Positions 52,739-59,304 of a stretch of 64,000 nucleotides of DNA are shown piece after piece. The first letter of the stretch is position 1. Each line of letters starts with the position of its first letter. Origin of the DNA: Paracoccus yibinensis (lineage in GTDB: Bacteria; Pseudomonadota; Alphaproteobacteria; Rhodobacterales; Rhodobacteraceae); NCBI RefSeq assembly GCF_030846195.1, contig NZ_JAVCWH010000009.1, positions 21,001-85,000 of the forward strand, read 5' to 3'. The position numbers and the translations under genes were made by a program. The notes beneath the pieces were generated by a model, which saw only the letters and a list, made by a program, of their open reading frames with translations, searched no databases and was not told where the DNA came from.

Positions 52739-52810
52739 GCCTGGCTCCCAAGGATCGACACGATGCTCATCCAGGGGAGTGTGACATTCCTGAATTGCAG
52801 AGGTGAGACA

Positions 52811-53039
52811 TTTTAACTTTGCGGCTATACCTCTGTGACTGATAACCAAGATTATGGAACTTATTCATTTAATATCAGTTGTTTAGGTGCTTATAACAGC
52901 ACTCTTAGCATTGGAACGGATCAGCTTGTGCGACAGTCTTGATGTGCCGTGTGGCTTCCACAGGCTATGTTCATAGCCATGCACGGTTGCCGTCAAAGCT
53001 GACGGATCAGTTTGAGCGCGTTTGTGTCACGCTCTCGTT
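52811..53039. other. AT-rich stretch between IS and replication gene
   Basis: Much lower GC than the rest of the window, with GTGCT-TATAAC-AGCAC (near 52888) and several short A/T runs. Adjacent to the replication protein gene, so an origin is possible, but no iteron series was recognised. Confidence 0.35.
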
Positions 53040-53831
53040 CTAGATGGCGACATAAGAATAAGAGGTAGACTGGGATTCAGTCCGCTTGGCAGACTCGCGT
53101 AAGTCCATGGCTTGGCCCATCTGTGCCAGTGCCCGTCCGAGTGGCGAGTCACCAAGCTGGAAACTGGCAAATGCCCCCAAATCGAGCGAGGACACATGCT
53201 CGGCCTCGATGGCCTTCCTGTCAGCCCGTGCAGCGGCATCATCATCCGGCAGGGAAGGACGGCCTGACCAGCGACCGAGAAGCGCCAGGGCACGCTTGGG
53301 AGCGAAAAGACGATAAGCGTTGCTGACCTGCCGGACCTGGGGGCCGCGGCCTTCATTCGGGGTTGGCTCGAACCGGCGCAGCCAGTCCAGAAAGCCGTGG
53401 TCGCGCAGCGCCTTCAAGGCGCGAACGACGGCGTCCCTCGACCGTTTCAACTTGTCCATGATCCAGTCCAGGGACGGGTCCAGGCGGCCGGTCTTGAAGC
53501 TGACCAGATTGCCGAACAGCGCCAGAACTTCCAGGGCGACGCTGCCAAGAGGTCCATTGCGCCTGCCGGGCTTGCGGCCGTGCAACTCGTATCGCTGCGC
53601 GGCTTTGATAATCTTCTGTACCTCCTGCCGGGACGTGCTGCGCCAGAACGTGGCTTCGCAGGTGCCAAGCCGGTGAGAGTTGCGGTGCAAGCGCGTCCGG
53701 CTTTGAGTGCGCGCGCCGGTGCAAGCCTGGGCCAAGACACCAAGGCATCGGAAAAAATCGCCGCTTGCTGCGGCTGCTACAGTCGTCAACTGCTGCTCCT
53801 TTGTCACAAGAAGCGCGGTGTCCGCAGGCAA
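53040..53831 (-). CDS. Plasmid replication protein A-like
   Basis: 263 residues starting MPADTALLVTKEQQ, as in a family of alphaproteobacterial plasmid proteins annotated as replication protein A with a helix-turn-helix. A basic region (LHRNSHRLG) and a winged-helix-like core (SLDWIMDKLKRSRDAVVRALKALRDHGFLDWL) are seen. Likely initiates or controls plasmid replication. An ATP-binding or primase motif was not seen. Confidence 0.7.
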   Translation of the reverse strand: MPADTALLVTKEQQLTTVAAAASGDFFRCLGVLAQACTGARTQSRTRLHRNSHRLGTCEATFWRSTSRQEVQKIIKAAQRYELHGRKPGRRNGPLGSVALEVLALFGNLVSFKTGRLDPSLDWIMDKLKRSRDAVVRALKALRDHGFLDWLRRFEPTPNEGRGPQVRQVSNAYRLFAPKRALALLGRWSGRPSLPDDDAAARADRKAIEAEHVSSLDLGAFASFQLGDSPLGRALAQMGQAMDLRESAKRTESQSTSYSYVAI

Positions 53832-53961
53832 AGCTCATCCGTTCGCACAGATGCGCTTTTTGCTCTTGATTTCCGGGAGCGGGAAGCTAACTATAGCAGG
53901 TGAAAACTCGTGCTAATCAGGTCGCCAAACCTGTGTTATCAACCCAAGCCCCCTCGTGCGG

Positions 53962-53985
53962 ACCCCCGCGCGGGGGGTTTCCTTT
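53962..53985 (+). terminator. Hairpin with T-rich tail
   Basis: ACCCCC-GCGCG-GGGGGT followed by TTCCTTTT. It lies in the 270-base gap between the replication gene and the 54105 gene. The orientation of the T tail suits a plus-strand transcript. Confidence 0.5.
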
Positions 53986-54104
53986 TGGGCTGGTGGTCTA
54001 TCTGATTCTGCTCGTCCCTCCCCTTTGGGGCATTTTGCCGAACAGCCTACGCCAGCAGGGGCTTAGCGGCAATTCTTTGTGTAACGATCGTGACATCAAA
54101 GGCA

Positions 54105-54674
54105 TCAGTAGAGCACCCACTCGGTTGAGTAGGAACCCGTGTAATCCTGCATGCGCAGGACAATGCTTCGGAAGCCCCGGCCGTACTCGCCAAGGAACGT
54201 GCTGCCGGTTTTCTGCCGTATTTCGTCATCAAGCCATGCAGGCATCTCGCTGTATCGGGCGGGAAGGCGGACAAAGTCACCAGATGGTGCATATCCGTAG
54301 CGGGTCATGCCGACATAGACGTCTCGTCCTCCGCTACCGCTCGTCACATGCTTGGAAAGCTGCCACAGTTCGATGGTGTCACGATACTGGGCGACCTCGG
54401 GCGGCATGCTGTCAGATCCACCTCCACTTGGGAGGCCCACGTTGTGACCGCCCATCGGGCAGCGCCACAGTTGGAGGGGCGGTTCAACCGGCCAGGGTGT
54501 GATGCGGCGTATAAGCTCGGCCTTCGCTGCGCTGCACTCTGCCGAGGCAGGGAAACCGCCTGCCAGACAAAGCAGGATGGCGCAGTCTATAGGGTAGGCG
54601 CTAGCCTGCTTGGCTGAAGCAACGGCAGTCAGGCCTAGAACCGCTACACTGGCGAAGAAATTTCGAGTGCTCAT
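54105..54674 (-). CDS. Secreted protein with TrbM-like cysteine motif
   Basis: 189 residues from the ATG at 54674; signal peptide ending AVASAKQASA, then IDCAILLCLAGGFPAS, ECSAAKAEL and LWRCPMGG. The paired Cys pattern resembles TrbM, a periplasmic protein of conjugation systems, but the match is short. Plasmid-backbone context (replication and T4SS genes) fits. Confidence 0.55.
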   Translation of the reverse strand: MSTRNFFASVAVLGLTAVASAKQASAYPIDCAILLCLAGGFPASAECSAAKAELIRRITPWPVEPPLQLWRCPMGGHNVGLPSGGGSDSMPPEVAQYRDTIELWQLSKHVTSGSGGRDVYVGMTRYGYAPSGDFVRLPARYSEMPAWLDDEIRQKTGSTFLGEYGRGFRSIVLRMQDYTGSYSTEWVLY

Positions 54675-54755
54675 CGTCGGCTGCCAGATCTGTTGCATGG
54701 GTCAACATACAAGTACATATATGCAACAATATTGCAATGTCATATGTGACCTAGC

Positions 54756-54926
54756 TTAGTCGGTTAGCCAAGGCTGGCTTCTCTTGAGGTCTGCCAGGCG
54801 TTGCGGCGAAGGGGGAACGATCCACATCATCTGCGTGTCGCCGTTGTCCCAGCGGTAGAGCCATCCGCTCGCATCGTGCAGGTCGATCTTCTGCATAGGT
54901 TCGGCATAGAGGCGTGGCATAGACAT
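54756..54926 (-). CDS. Small hypothetical protein
   Basis: 56 residues from ATG at 54926; a GTG at 54959 is an alternative. Contains GWLYRWDNGDTQMMWIVPP. No domain recognised. The element at 55003-55031 lies upstream and is repeated near luxR, which gives it weak support as a regulated gene. Confidence 0.4.
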   Translation of the reverse strand: MSMPRLYAEPMQKIDLHDASGWLYRWDNGDTQMMWIVPPSPQRLADLKRSQPWLTD

Positions 54927-55002
54927 GGGCAAGGACCTGCTTGTAGTAAGTCCAGCCACCGTTAACTCTTGGTTAACCAGCGAAAAGCGGAAACTCTAGA
55001 AA

Positions 55003-55031
55003 GTAGCTTTTAAGATATACTCGTAGGCTAC
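55003..55031. promoter_or_regulatory. 29-bp dyad element, copy 1
   Basis: GTAGCTTTT, 11-base spacer AAGATATACTC, then GTAGGCTAC. An 8-bp AAAGTAGC/GCTACTTT inverted repeat overlaps it (55000-55034). The same layout, 16 of the first 17 bases identical, is at 55716-55744. Both copies lie upstream of minus-strand genes beside luxR. Confidence 0.55.
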
Positions 55032-55066
55032 TTTAGTCATAATAGGCAAAAGCTCGCCGTTTTGTG

Positions 55067-55687
55067 TCAGATGAAGTGACGGGCCACGGCAATGGCGACA
55101 GCCTGGGTTCGAGTCTTTGCGCTAAGCTTGGAGCACGCCTTTTGAGCGCGCTGCGTCACAGTCGCTTCAGCGATGCCAAGCTTTTCTGCGATGGCCCGCT
55201 GCCCCAGTCCATCCCTCAGTCCCGCCAGAACATCAAGTTCCCCTGCCGTCAGGGAGGCCCGGTTCAGAACAAGGTCCGTCCAGTGATTAAACTTGGTGAC
55301 AACCTTGATGATCTCCTCGTCAGCAAACTCCCTTGTCGGGTGCGAGAGAGTGAGAAACGAGCGTTTGAGGTCAGTCTTCCGTGAGATCGCAACTCCGAAG
55401 TTCAGGCCAAACTGCTGGGCGGCGTGCATGAACGGCATGTCGAAGGCAGACTTCTTCACGTCTGACCAGCGAATCCACCCTTCCTGCTCGATCGTCCAGC
55501 GGGCGACCGGGTCCGAGAAAAAGTAGTTCCGCTCCTGGTAGATGTCCCGCCACTTGTCAGGATAAGCGTTGTGTAGGTGCTCTGGGCCTTGATAGGTCAG
55601 GTTGAAGCCCATAATCCAACCTGACGGTGCCAAGCTGTGTAAGGCGTCGATTTCCTGGTCGAAGTGTGGGATCAAGTCTTGCAGCAT
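55067..55687 (-). CDS. luxR: LuxR-family quorum-sensing regulator
   Basis: 206 residues: N-terminal autoinducer-binding domain with YPDKWRDIYQERNYFFSDPVARW (Trp46, Tyr55, Asp59, Pro60, Trp64 as the ligand-contact set) and a C-terminal LuxR HTH (LTAGELDVLAGLRDGLGQ, IAEKLGIAEATVTQR). Divergent from luxI's small upstream gene. It would control plasmid genes with an acyl-homoserine lactone, as TraR does for Ti plasmids. Confidence 0.92.
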   Translation of the reverse strand: MLQDLIPHFDQEIDALHSLAPSGWIMGFNLTYQGPEHLHNAYPDKWRDIYQERNYFFSDPVARWTIEQEGWIRWSDVKKSAFDMPFMHAAQQFGLNFGVAISRKTDLKRSFLTLSHPTREFADEEIIKVVTKFNHWTDLVLNRASLTAGELDVLAGLRDGLGQRAIAEKLGIAEATVTQRAQKACSKLSAKTRTQAVAIAVARHFI

Positions 55688-55715
55688 GTGGTCCTCATGG
55701 TCTCACGCGACCTAT

Positions 55716-55744
55716 GTAGCTTTTCAGATATATCCAAAAGCCAC
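55716..55744. promoter_or_regulatory. 29-bp dyad element, copy 2
   Basis: GTAGCTTTT, 11-base spacer CAGATATATCC, AAAAGCCAC. The outer halves are near-perfect inverted repeats (8 of 9 pairs). It lies 28 bases upstream of the luxR start and about 73 bases before the 55817 gene on the other strand. Could be a LuxR or other regulator site. Confidence 0.55.
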
Positions 55745-55816
55745 TTTTGCACTTTCGTGCGAGACATACCAAGTTCGAGTGGTTTTAGTAAGGCATTCAC
55801 AACACGGAAGCTAGCT

Positions 55817-56035
55817 ATGGTCTCGGCTTGGAAGAACAAAAAGATAGCTGACGCAGAGTTCAGCAAGGACATGGTTGAGACCATTCTTCAGTATTTCGAA
55901 ACCTATGCCGATGAAGAAGGTGTCCTGACGGTGGAAGTCAGGGAGCATGGGCTATGGGTTCCGAACCCCGTCCGTGGCCTCCCGCCGCAGTTCATTGGCC
56001 TTGCCCGGTGGCCGGCAGGCGTTGCGAAGCAGTAA
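55817..56035 (+). CDS. Small conserved-looking protein before luxI
   Basis: 72 residues starting MVSAWKNKKIADAEF. No domain recognised; SKDMVETILQYFETYADEEGV is amphipathic. Ends 11 bases before luxI, so it is probably translated from the same transcript. Divergent from luxR across the dyad element. Confidence 0.55.
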   Translation: MVSAWKNKKIADAEFSKDMVETILQYFETYADEEGVLTVEVREHGLWVPNPVRGLPPQFIGLARWPAGVAKQ

Positions 56036-56046
56036 GGAGCGTTTTT

Positions 56047-56661
56047 GTGTCAGAAGAACGGCCCATTACCGTCGAGATTGTGACACTGCCCGGTCAGATT
56101 TCACGGTTTCACCTGGTCCATGCCTACATGCGGCTGCGCAAGGCGGTTTTCATTGATCGCATGTCTTGGCCACTTGGTCAGACTGACGGCATCGAGTTCG
56201 ATCAATATGACACCTTCGACACGACCTATGTTGTCGCCCACAGGAACGGCGAAGTGCTGGGAGGAGCAAGGATCAAGCCTACAGATAAGCGCCAGGCCTG
56301 CGGAAACAGCATGTATGAGTACATGATCCGAGATGCCTATAGGGGGCTACTGCCCGGTATGCCGGTCGATCTTTGCAACGATGCGCCCCCGCTTTCGCCG
56401 GATGATTGGGAGCTGACCAGACTTGTGACCCTTCCTATCAAGGGAATTGCTGAGAAGATCCTTGAGGCAGCCAATGACTACCTGTTCCAAGTCGGAGCGA
56501 AGGGCTGTCTGTTCCTTGGGCCACCTGCGTTCTTGCGTATGGCAGAACGGCTAGGCTGGTCCCCGCAGAAGCTCGGCGATGTGGTTCAGAACGAGGATGG
56601 GAAGTTCCTGGCCTTTGCCTGTTCAGTTCGCGCACCACACTCCGCCGCAGCTAGCAACTGA
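56047..56661 (+). CDS. luxI: Acyl-homoserine lactone synthase (LuxI)
   Basis: 204 residues from the GTG at 56047, which has AAGGAGC upstream; the longer ATG frame starting at 55954 would overlap the upstream gene heavily. Conserved LuxI residues are seen: RLRKAVF (Arg31, Phe35), Trp41, Glu50-Asp52-Asp55 in GIEFDQYD, GGARI (Arg75), and WELTRL. Makes the lactone signal from acyl-ACP and SAM. Followed by a strong terminator. Confidence 0.93.
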   Translation: MSEERPITVEIVTLPGQISRFHLVHAYMRLRKAVFIDRMSWPLGQTDGIEFDQYDTFDTTYVVAHRNGEVLGGARIKPTDKRQACGNSMYEYMIRDAYRGLLPGMPVDLCNDAPPLSPDDWELTRLVTLPIKGIAEKILEAANDYLFQVGAKGCLFLGPPAFLRMAERLGWSPQKLGDVVQNEDGKFLAFACSVRAPHSAAASN

Positions 56662-56706
56662 CAGGCTAGAGAACAAACTAGCAATCTTGAAGCGAAAACA
56701 GAAGCC

Positions 56707-56736
56707 ATGCCAAGGAACCGTGTTCCTTGGCATTTT
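56707..56736 (+). terminator. Rho-independent terminator after luxI
   Basis: ATGCCAAGGAAC-CGT-GTTCCTTGGCAT, perfect 12-bp arms, then TTTT. A textbook terminator 46 bases after luxI. Confidence 0.9.
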
Positions 56737-56808
56737 CGGCTTATCTGTATAGATTTGCGCCGCAGATAAGAAAGCAGCGCACATCAAGAATACCTCTTGA
56801 TAACAGAT

Positions 56809-57228
56809 ATGCAATTTTGTATTAACCTTGTAGCATCGCTGCGAGGTTGTCCACTTGTGAAAGGCTGGCCAGCGGTGACGACCCCGATCAACTATGAAGA
56901 AGCACCGAATGTGGTCAGCGAAGAAGGTTGCAGGAAGCTCGTGGCTTCAGGATGGCAGTTACAGGTTTTCTGCGCGGGTTCAGCCGAGAAGAAACACCAG
57001 AACTACTTTGGGGCATGGGGCATCAGGATCATCTCGCCTGACGGCACCTATGAACGAACGCTTGTTACAGCCCGCAAGGACATGCAGATGCGGATGTTCA
57101 AGACGGTCAACGGCCTCATTGCCTTCCTGTATGACCTTAATGTCAAAGTTCCCAGTATCCCGCTGGAACAAGGAATGCGTGCCCTTCAGCCTGTCATCAG
57201 GGAAGAGGTCTCTCCAAGCTCGACCTAG
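56809..57228 (+). CDS. Plasmid protein of KTVNG-motif family, copy 1
   Basis: 139 residues from the ATG at 56809; the N terminus is not certain. No named domain. It shares spaced motifs with the protein at 57593-57985: EE.P..VSE.G, SGW.L..FC, GAWG...PDG and, near the C terminus, KTVNGL..F..D followed by P.IPL..G. The motif order is the same, so they are paralogues. First of three small genes leading into the virB operon. Confidence 0.6.
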   Translation: MQFCINLVASLRGCPLVKGWPAVTTPINYEEAPNVVSEEGCRKLVASGWQLQVFCAGSAEKKHQNYFGAWGIRIISPDGTYERTLVTARKDMQMRMFKTVNGLIAFLYDLNVKVPSIPLEQGMRALQPVIREEVSPSST

Positions 57229-57550
57229 CACGCGCCCCCAGACAGCGCTTTGCAAAATAAAGCTGGCTTTCCTTGTCGTGGCCGGTTTGCTGCCGCTTTC
57301 CACCCATGCGCAGCCCGCGCCTGTTCAGCAGGTGCCGGGACACTGCATCTACCCGTCTCAGCCGCTTCTTGATGAGGCAAGCCTGCACGCCCTGGATCTC
57401 ACGATGGGCGAAGAACTGGCTCGTTTCATGAACGAGGCCCAGGCTTACAGCCAATGCCTCGACGCAACCAAGCAGCAGCTCAACAGCGAGGTCGATCAAT
57501 ACATGCAACAGTATCGAGAGGCGCATCCAAAGGTCGAAACAGAGTATTGA
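57179..57550 (+). CDS. Secreted coiled-coil protein upstream of virB1
   Basis: 123 residues if started at the GTG at 57179, which has AAGGA upstream and overlaps the previous gene. Signal peptide ending STHAQP, then HCIYPSQPLLDEASL and a helical Gln/Glu-rich tail (EVDQYMQQYREAHPKVETEY) with one more Cys (SQCLD). No domain recognised. The only possible ATG starts lie far inside the previous gene. Confidence 0.5.
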   Translation: MPFSLSSGKRSLQARPSTRPQTALCKIKLAFLVVAGLLPLSTHAQPAPVQQVPGHCIYPSQPLLDEASLHALDLTMGEELARFMNEAQAYSQCLDATKQQLNSEVDQYMQQYREAHPKVETEY

Positions 57551-57592
57551 CCACCAATGCAGAGTAGCGTGCAACCGTAAGCCGCCTGTGTC

Positions 57593-57985
57593 ATGAGTCT
57601 TGCAGGACTCAGACAGTTTAGAGCGGCCAGAATGTATCGTTTGGAAAGTGGCGCGAGCGAAGCGGGCTTTAGAGAGTATCTGATCGGAAGCGGAAAGCTC
57701 CTGATCCTGTGCACCGAAGATGCGGTCCCCACGCGCGGCAATTTCCAAGGAGGCTGGCAATTCTACGCCCTCAACCCTCACACGGGGAAATGGGCCGTCC
57801 TCAATCTGTTCCGACCTCGCCGTGGGGTAACGCCCCCGCGCGTGGTGAAGACTGTCAACGGTGTTTGCAGTTTTATCAAGGACGTAGGGTTTCCAGCCGG
57901 GATAATTCCATTTGGAGTTGGGTCCGGTGTTGAAACAAGCAAGTCTGGCGATATGCGCTTCATTGGCAGCGTGGCCTTCGACTGA
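57593..57985 (+). CDS. Plasmid protein of KTVNG-motif family, copy 2
   Basis: 130 residues; an ATG at 57632 (MYRLESG) is also plausible. It shares motifs with the 56809 protein (SEAGFREYL, SGKLLILC, GGWQFYALNP, VVKTVNGVCSFIKD, GIIPFGVG). Function unknown. Its 3' end overlaps virB1 by about 59 bases in another frame, which suggests a compressed operon. Confidence 0.6.
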   Translation: MSLAGLRQFRAARMYRLESGASEAGFREYLIGSGKLLILCTEDAVPTRGNFQGGWQFYALNPHTGKWAVLNLFRPRRGVTPPRVVKTVNGVCSFIKDVGFPAGIIPFGVGSGVETSKSGDMRFIGSVAFD

Positions 57986-58622
57986 AGCAGCGGCGCAATC
58001 GGCCGGAAACGGAATGGTTCTGGTTCTGAACCACGCATCCGGCAGCTTTGAGAGGCAAAGATCAACGTCCTCCTTTGCCCGCCACTTCGGGCCGGGGGGC
58101 GTTCCGCTCCTGTCCGAAGTGCCTGAAGTAGACCTTCCGGCCGAACAGGTGATGCACCTGGCTCCTGTGCGGACGCCGCGCGTCATCCCAAGGCCGGAGG
58201 TTCTGGCCGCGATTGATGACGTCGGGATGCGCTATGCCGGTCATCCCTCGCTTCGTGCGGCGGGCATGAGCGTCACCGAATGGCTGTCCTTCTTCCGGGC
58301 GAACATCGAGATTGAAAGCGGCTATCGCCAAACTGCCGTCAGTTCGGTGGGCGCGATTGGCCTGGGCCAGCTCATGCCCGCCACAGCGGCCAAGCTTGGC
58401 GTCAATCCCAATGACATGCACCAGAACCTCGATGGCTCGGCACGCTACATGCTGATGCTGCTCGGCCGGTTTGGGTCCAAGGAACTTGCGCTTGCGGGCT
58501 ACAATGCTGGTCCCGGCGCGGTCGAGAAATACGGGGGCATCCCCCCGTATCGGGAAACACAAGGTCACGTCCGCAAGGTCATGTCCGTGTTTCAAAAGCT
58601 GACTTTAGCAACCGCAGAATAG
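57927..58622 (+). CDS. virB1: VirB1-like lytic transglycosylase
   Basis: 231 residues from the GTG at 57927, with GGAG upstream and a signal peptide ending EAAAQS; TTG codons at 57912 and 57918 are alternatives. SLT domain with catalytic Glu in NIEIESGYRQ, then GLGQLMPATA and AGYNAGPGAVEKYGG. Opens the cell wall for assembly of the secretion channel. First gene of the virB operon. Confidence 0.9.
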   Translation: MLKQASLAICASLAAWPSTEAAAQSAGNGMVLVLNHASGSFERQRSTSSFARHFGPGGVPLLSEVPEVDLPAEQVMHLAPVRTPRVIPRPEVLAAIDDVGMRYAGHPSLRAAGMSVTEWLSFFRANIEIESGYRQTAVSSVGAIGLGQLMPATAAKLGVNPNDMHQNLDGSARYMLMLLGRFGSKELALAGYNAGPGAVEKYGGIPPYRETQGHVRKVMSVFQKLTLATAE

Positions 58623-58634
58623 GAGTCTTCCATC

Positions 58635-59015
58635 ATGACCTCTGCAATGCAGGCCATTTGGCCGGCACGATCTTCTATTGCCTGCGCTCAGGGTGTTCAT
58701 GCCGCTCCGCGCGTGCTGGACACCTGGGCGAAGGTCTCGCTGGTGATGCTGATTGCTCTCGCCTTCACGCTCGCGTGGAGCGAACCGGCGGCGGCTCAGG
58801 CGATCAACCTCAACCCGATCCAGACCTTCCTGAACAGCATCGTCACGGCACTGACGGGCACCCTGGGCAAGACCATCGCCACGCTGGCGCTCGTCTGCGT
58901 CTTTATCGGCTGGTTCATGGGCTACATTGAAATGCGCACGGCGATCTATGTGCTTGTCGCCATCGTGTTCGTCGGTTCCGCCGCGACCATCGTGAACTCC
59001 CTCTGGGGCAAGTGA
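58635..59015 (+). CDS. virB2: VirB2-like T4SS pilin
   Basis: 126 residues. A long leader ends at EPAAAQ, and two hydrophobic helices follow (about 60-85, 92-118) with LNSIVTALTGTLGKTIATLALVCVF, the VirB2/TrbC pattern. Major pilus subunit. 12 bases after virB1. Confidence 0.88.
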   Translation: MTSAMQAIWPARSSIACAQGVHAAPRVLDTWAKVSLVMLIALAFTLAWSEPAAAQAINLNPIQTFLNSIVTALTGTLGKTIATLALVCVFIGWFMGYIEMRTAIYVLVAIVFVGSAATIVNSLWGK

Positions 59016-59022
59016 GCGGGGA

Positions 59023-59304
59023 ATGACGGTGGAAAAAGATACGGTCTATCGGGGCCTTCTTCGTCCGGCCAAGCTGTTCGGCCTGCCTCTGACTTCCGCC
59101 GTCATTCTTCTTGTGACGGTGCTGCTCGGGTTCATGTGGGCGGAAAGCTTTTGGGCCTTGGCATCCATCATCGTCTTTTATCCAGCCCTTTACCGGCTGG
59201 CGAAATGGGACCCGAACTTCTTTGACGTCATCACCAGGACGCTGAAGAACTTCGGTCCCTCCAAAAATCGCAAAGTGTGGGGCGGAGACTCCTATGAGCC
59301 GTAA
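59023..59304 (+). CDS. virB3: VirB3-like inner membrane protein
   Basis: 93 residues with two membrane helices (about 18-36 and 40-57) and the VirB3 end KWDPNFFDVITRTLKNFG. Works with VirB4 in pilus assembly. Overlaps virB4 by 11 bases. Confidence 0.88.
   Translation: MTVEKDTVYRGLLRPAKLFGLPLTSAVILLVTVLLGFMWAESFWALASIIVFYPALYRLAKWDPNFFDVITRTLKNFGPSKNRKVWGGDSYEP

Larger units (their letters stand above)
50976..52810 (-). mobile_element. ISNCY/IS1202-type insertion sequence
   Basis: About 1.84 kb bounded by TGTCTCACC (50976-50984) and its inverted form GGTGAGACA (52802-52810). Contains one large transposase gene and a small accessory frame in the same orientation. No target duplication is obvious in the flanks. 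Appears complete. Confidence 0.75.
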
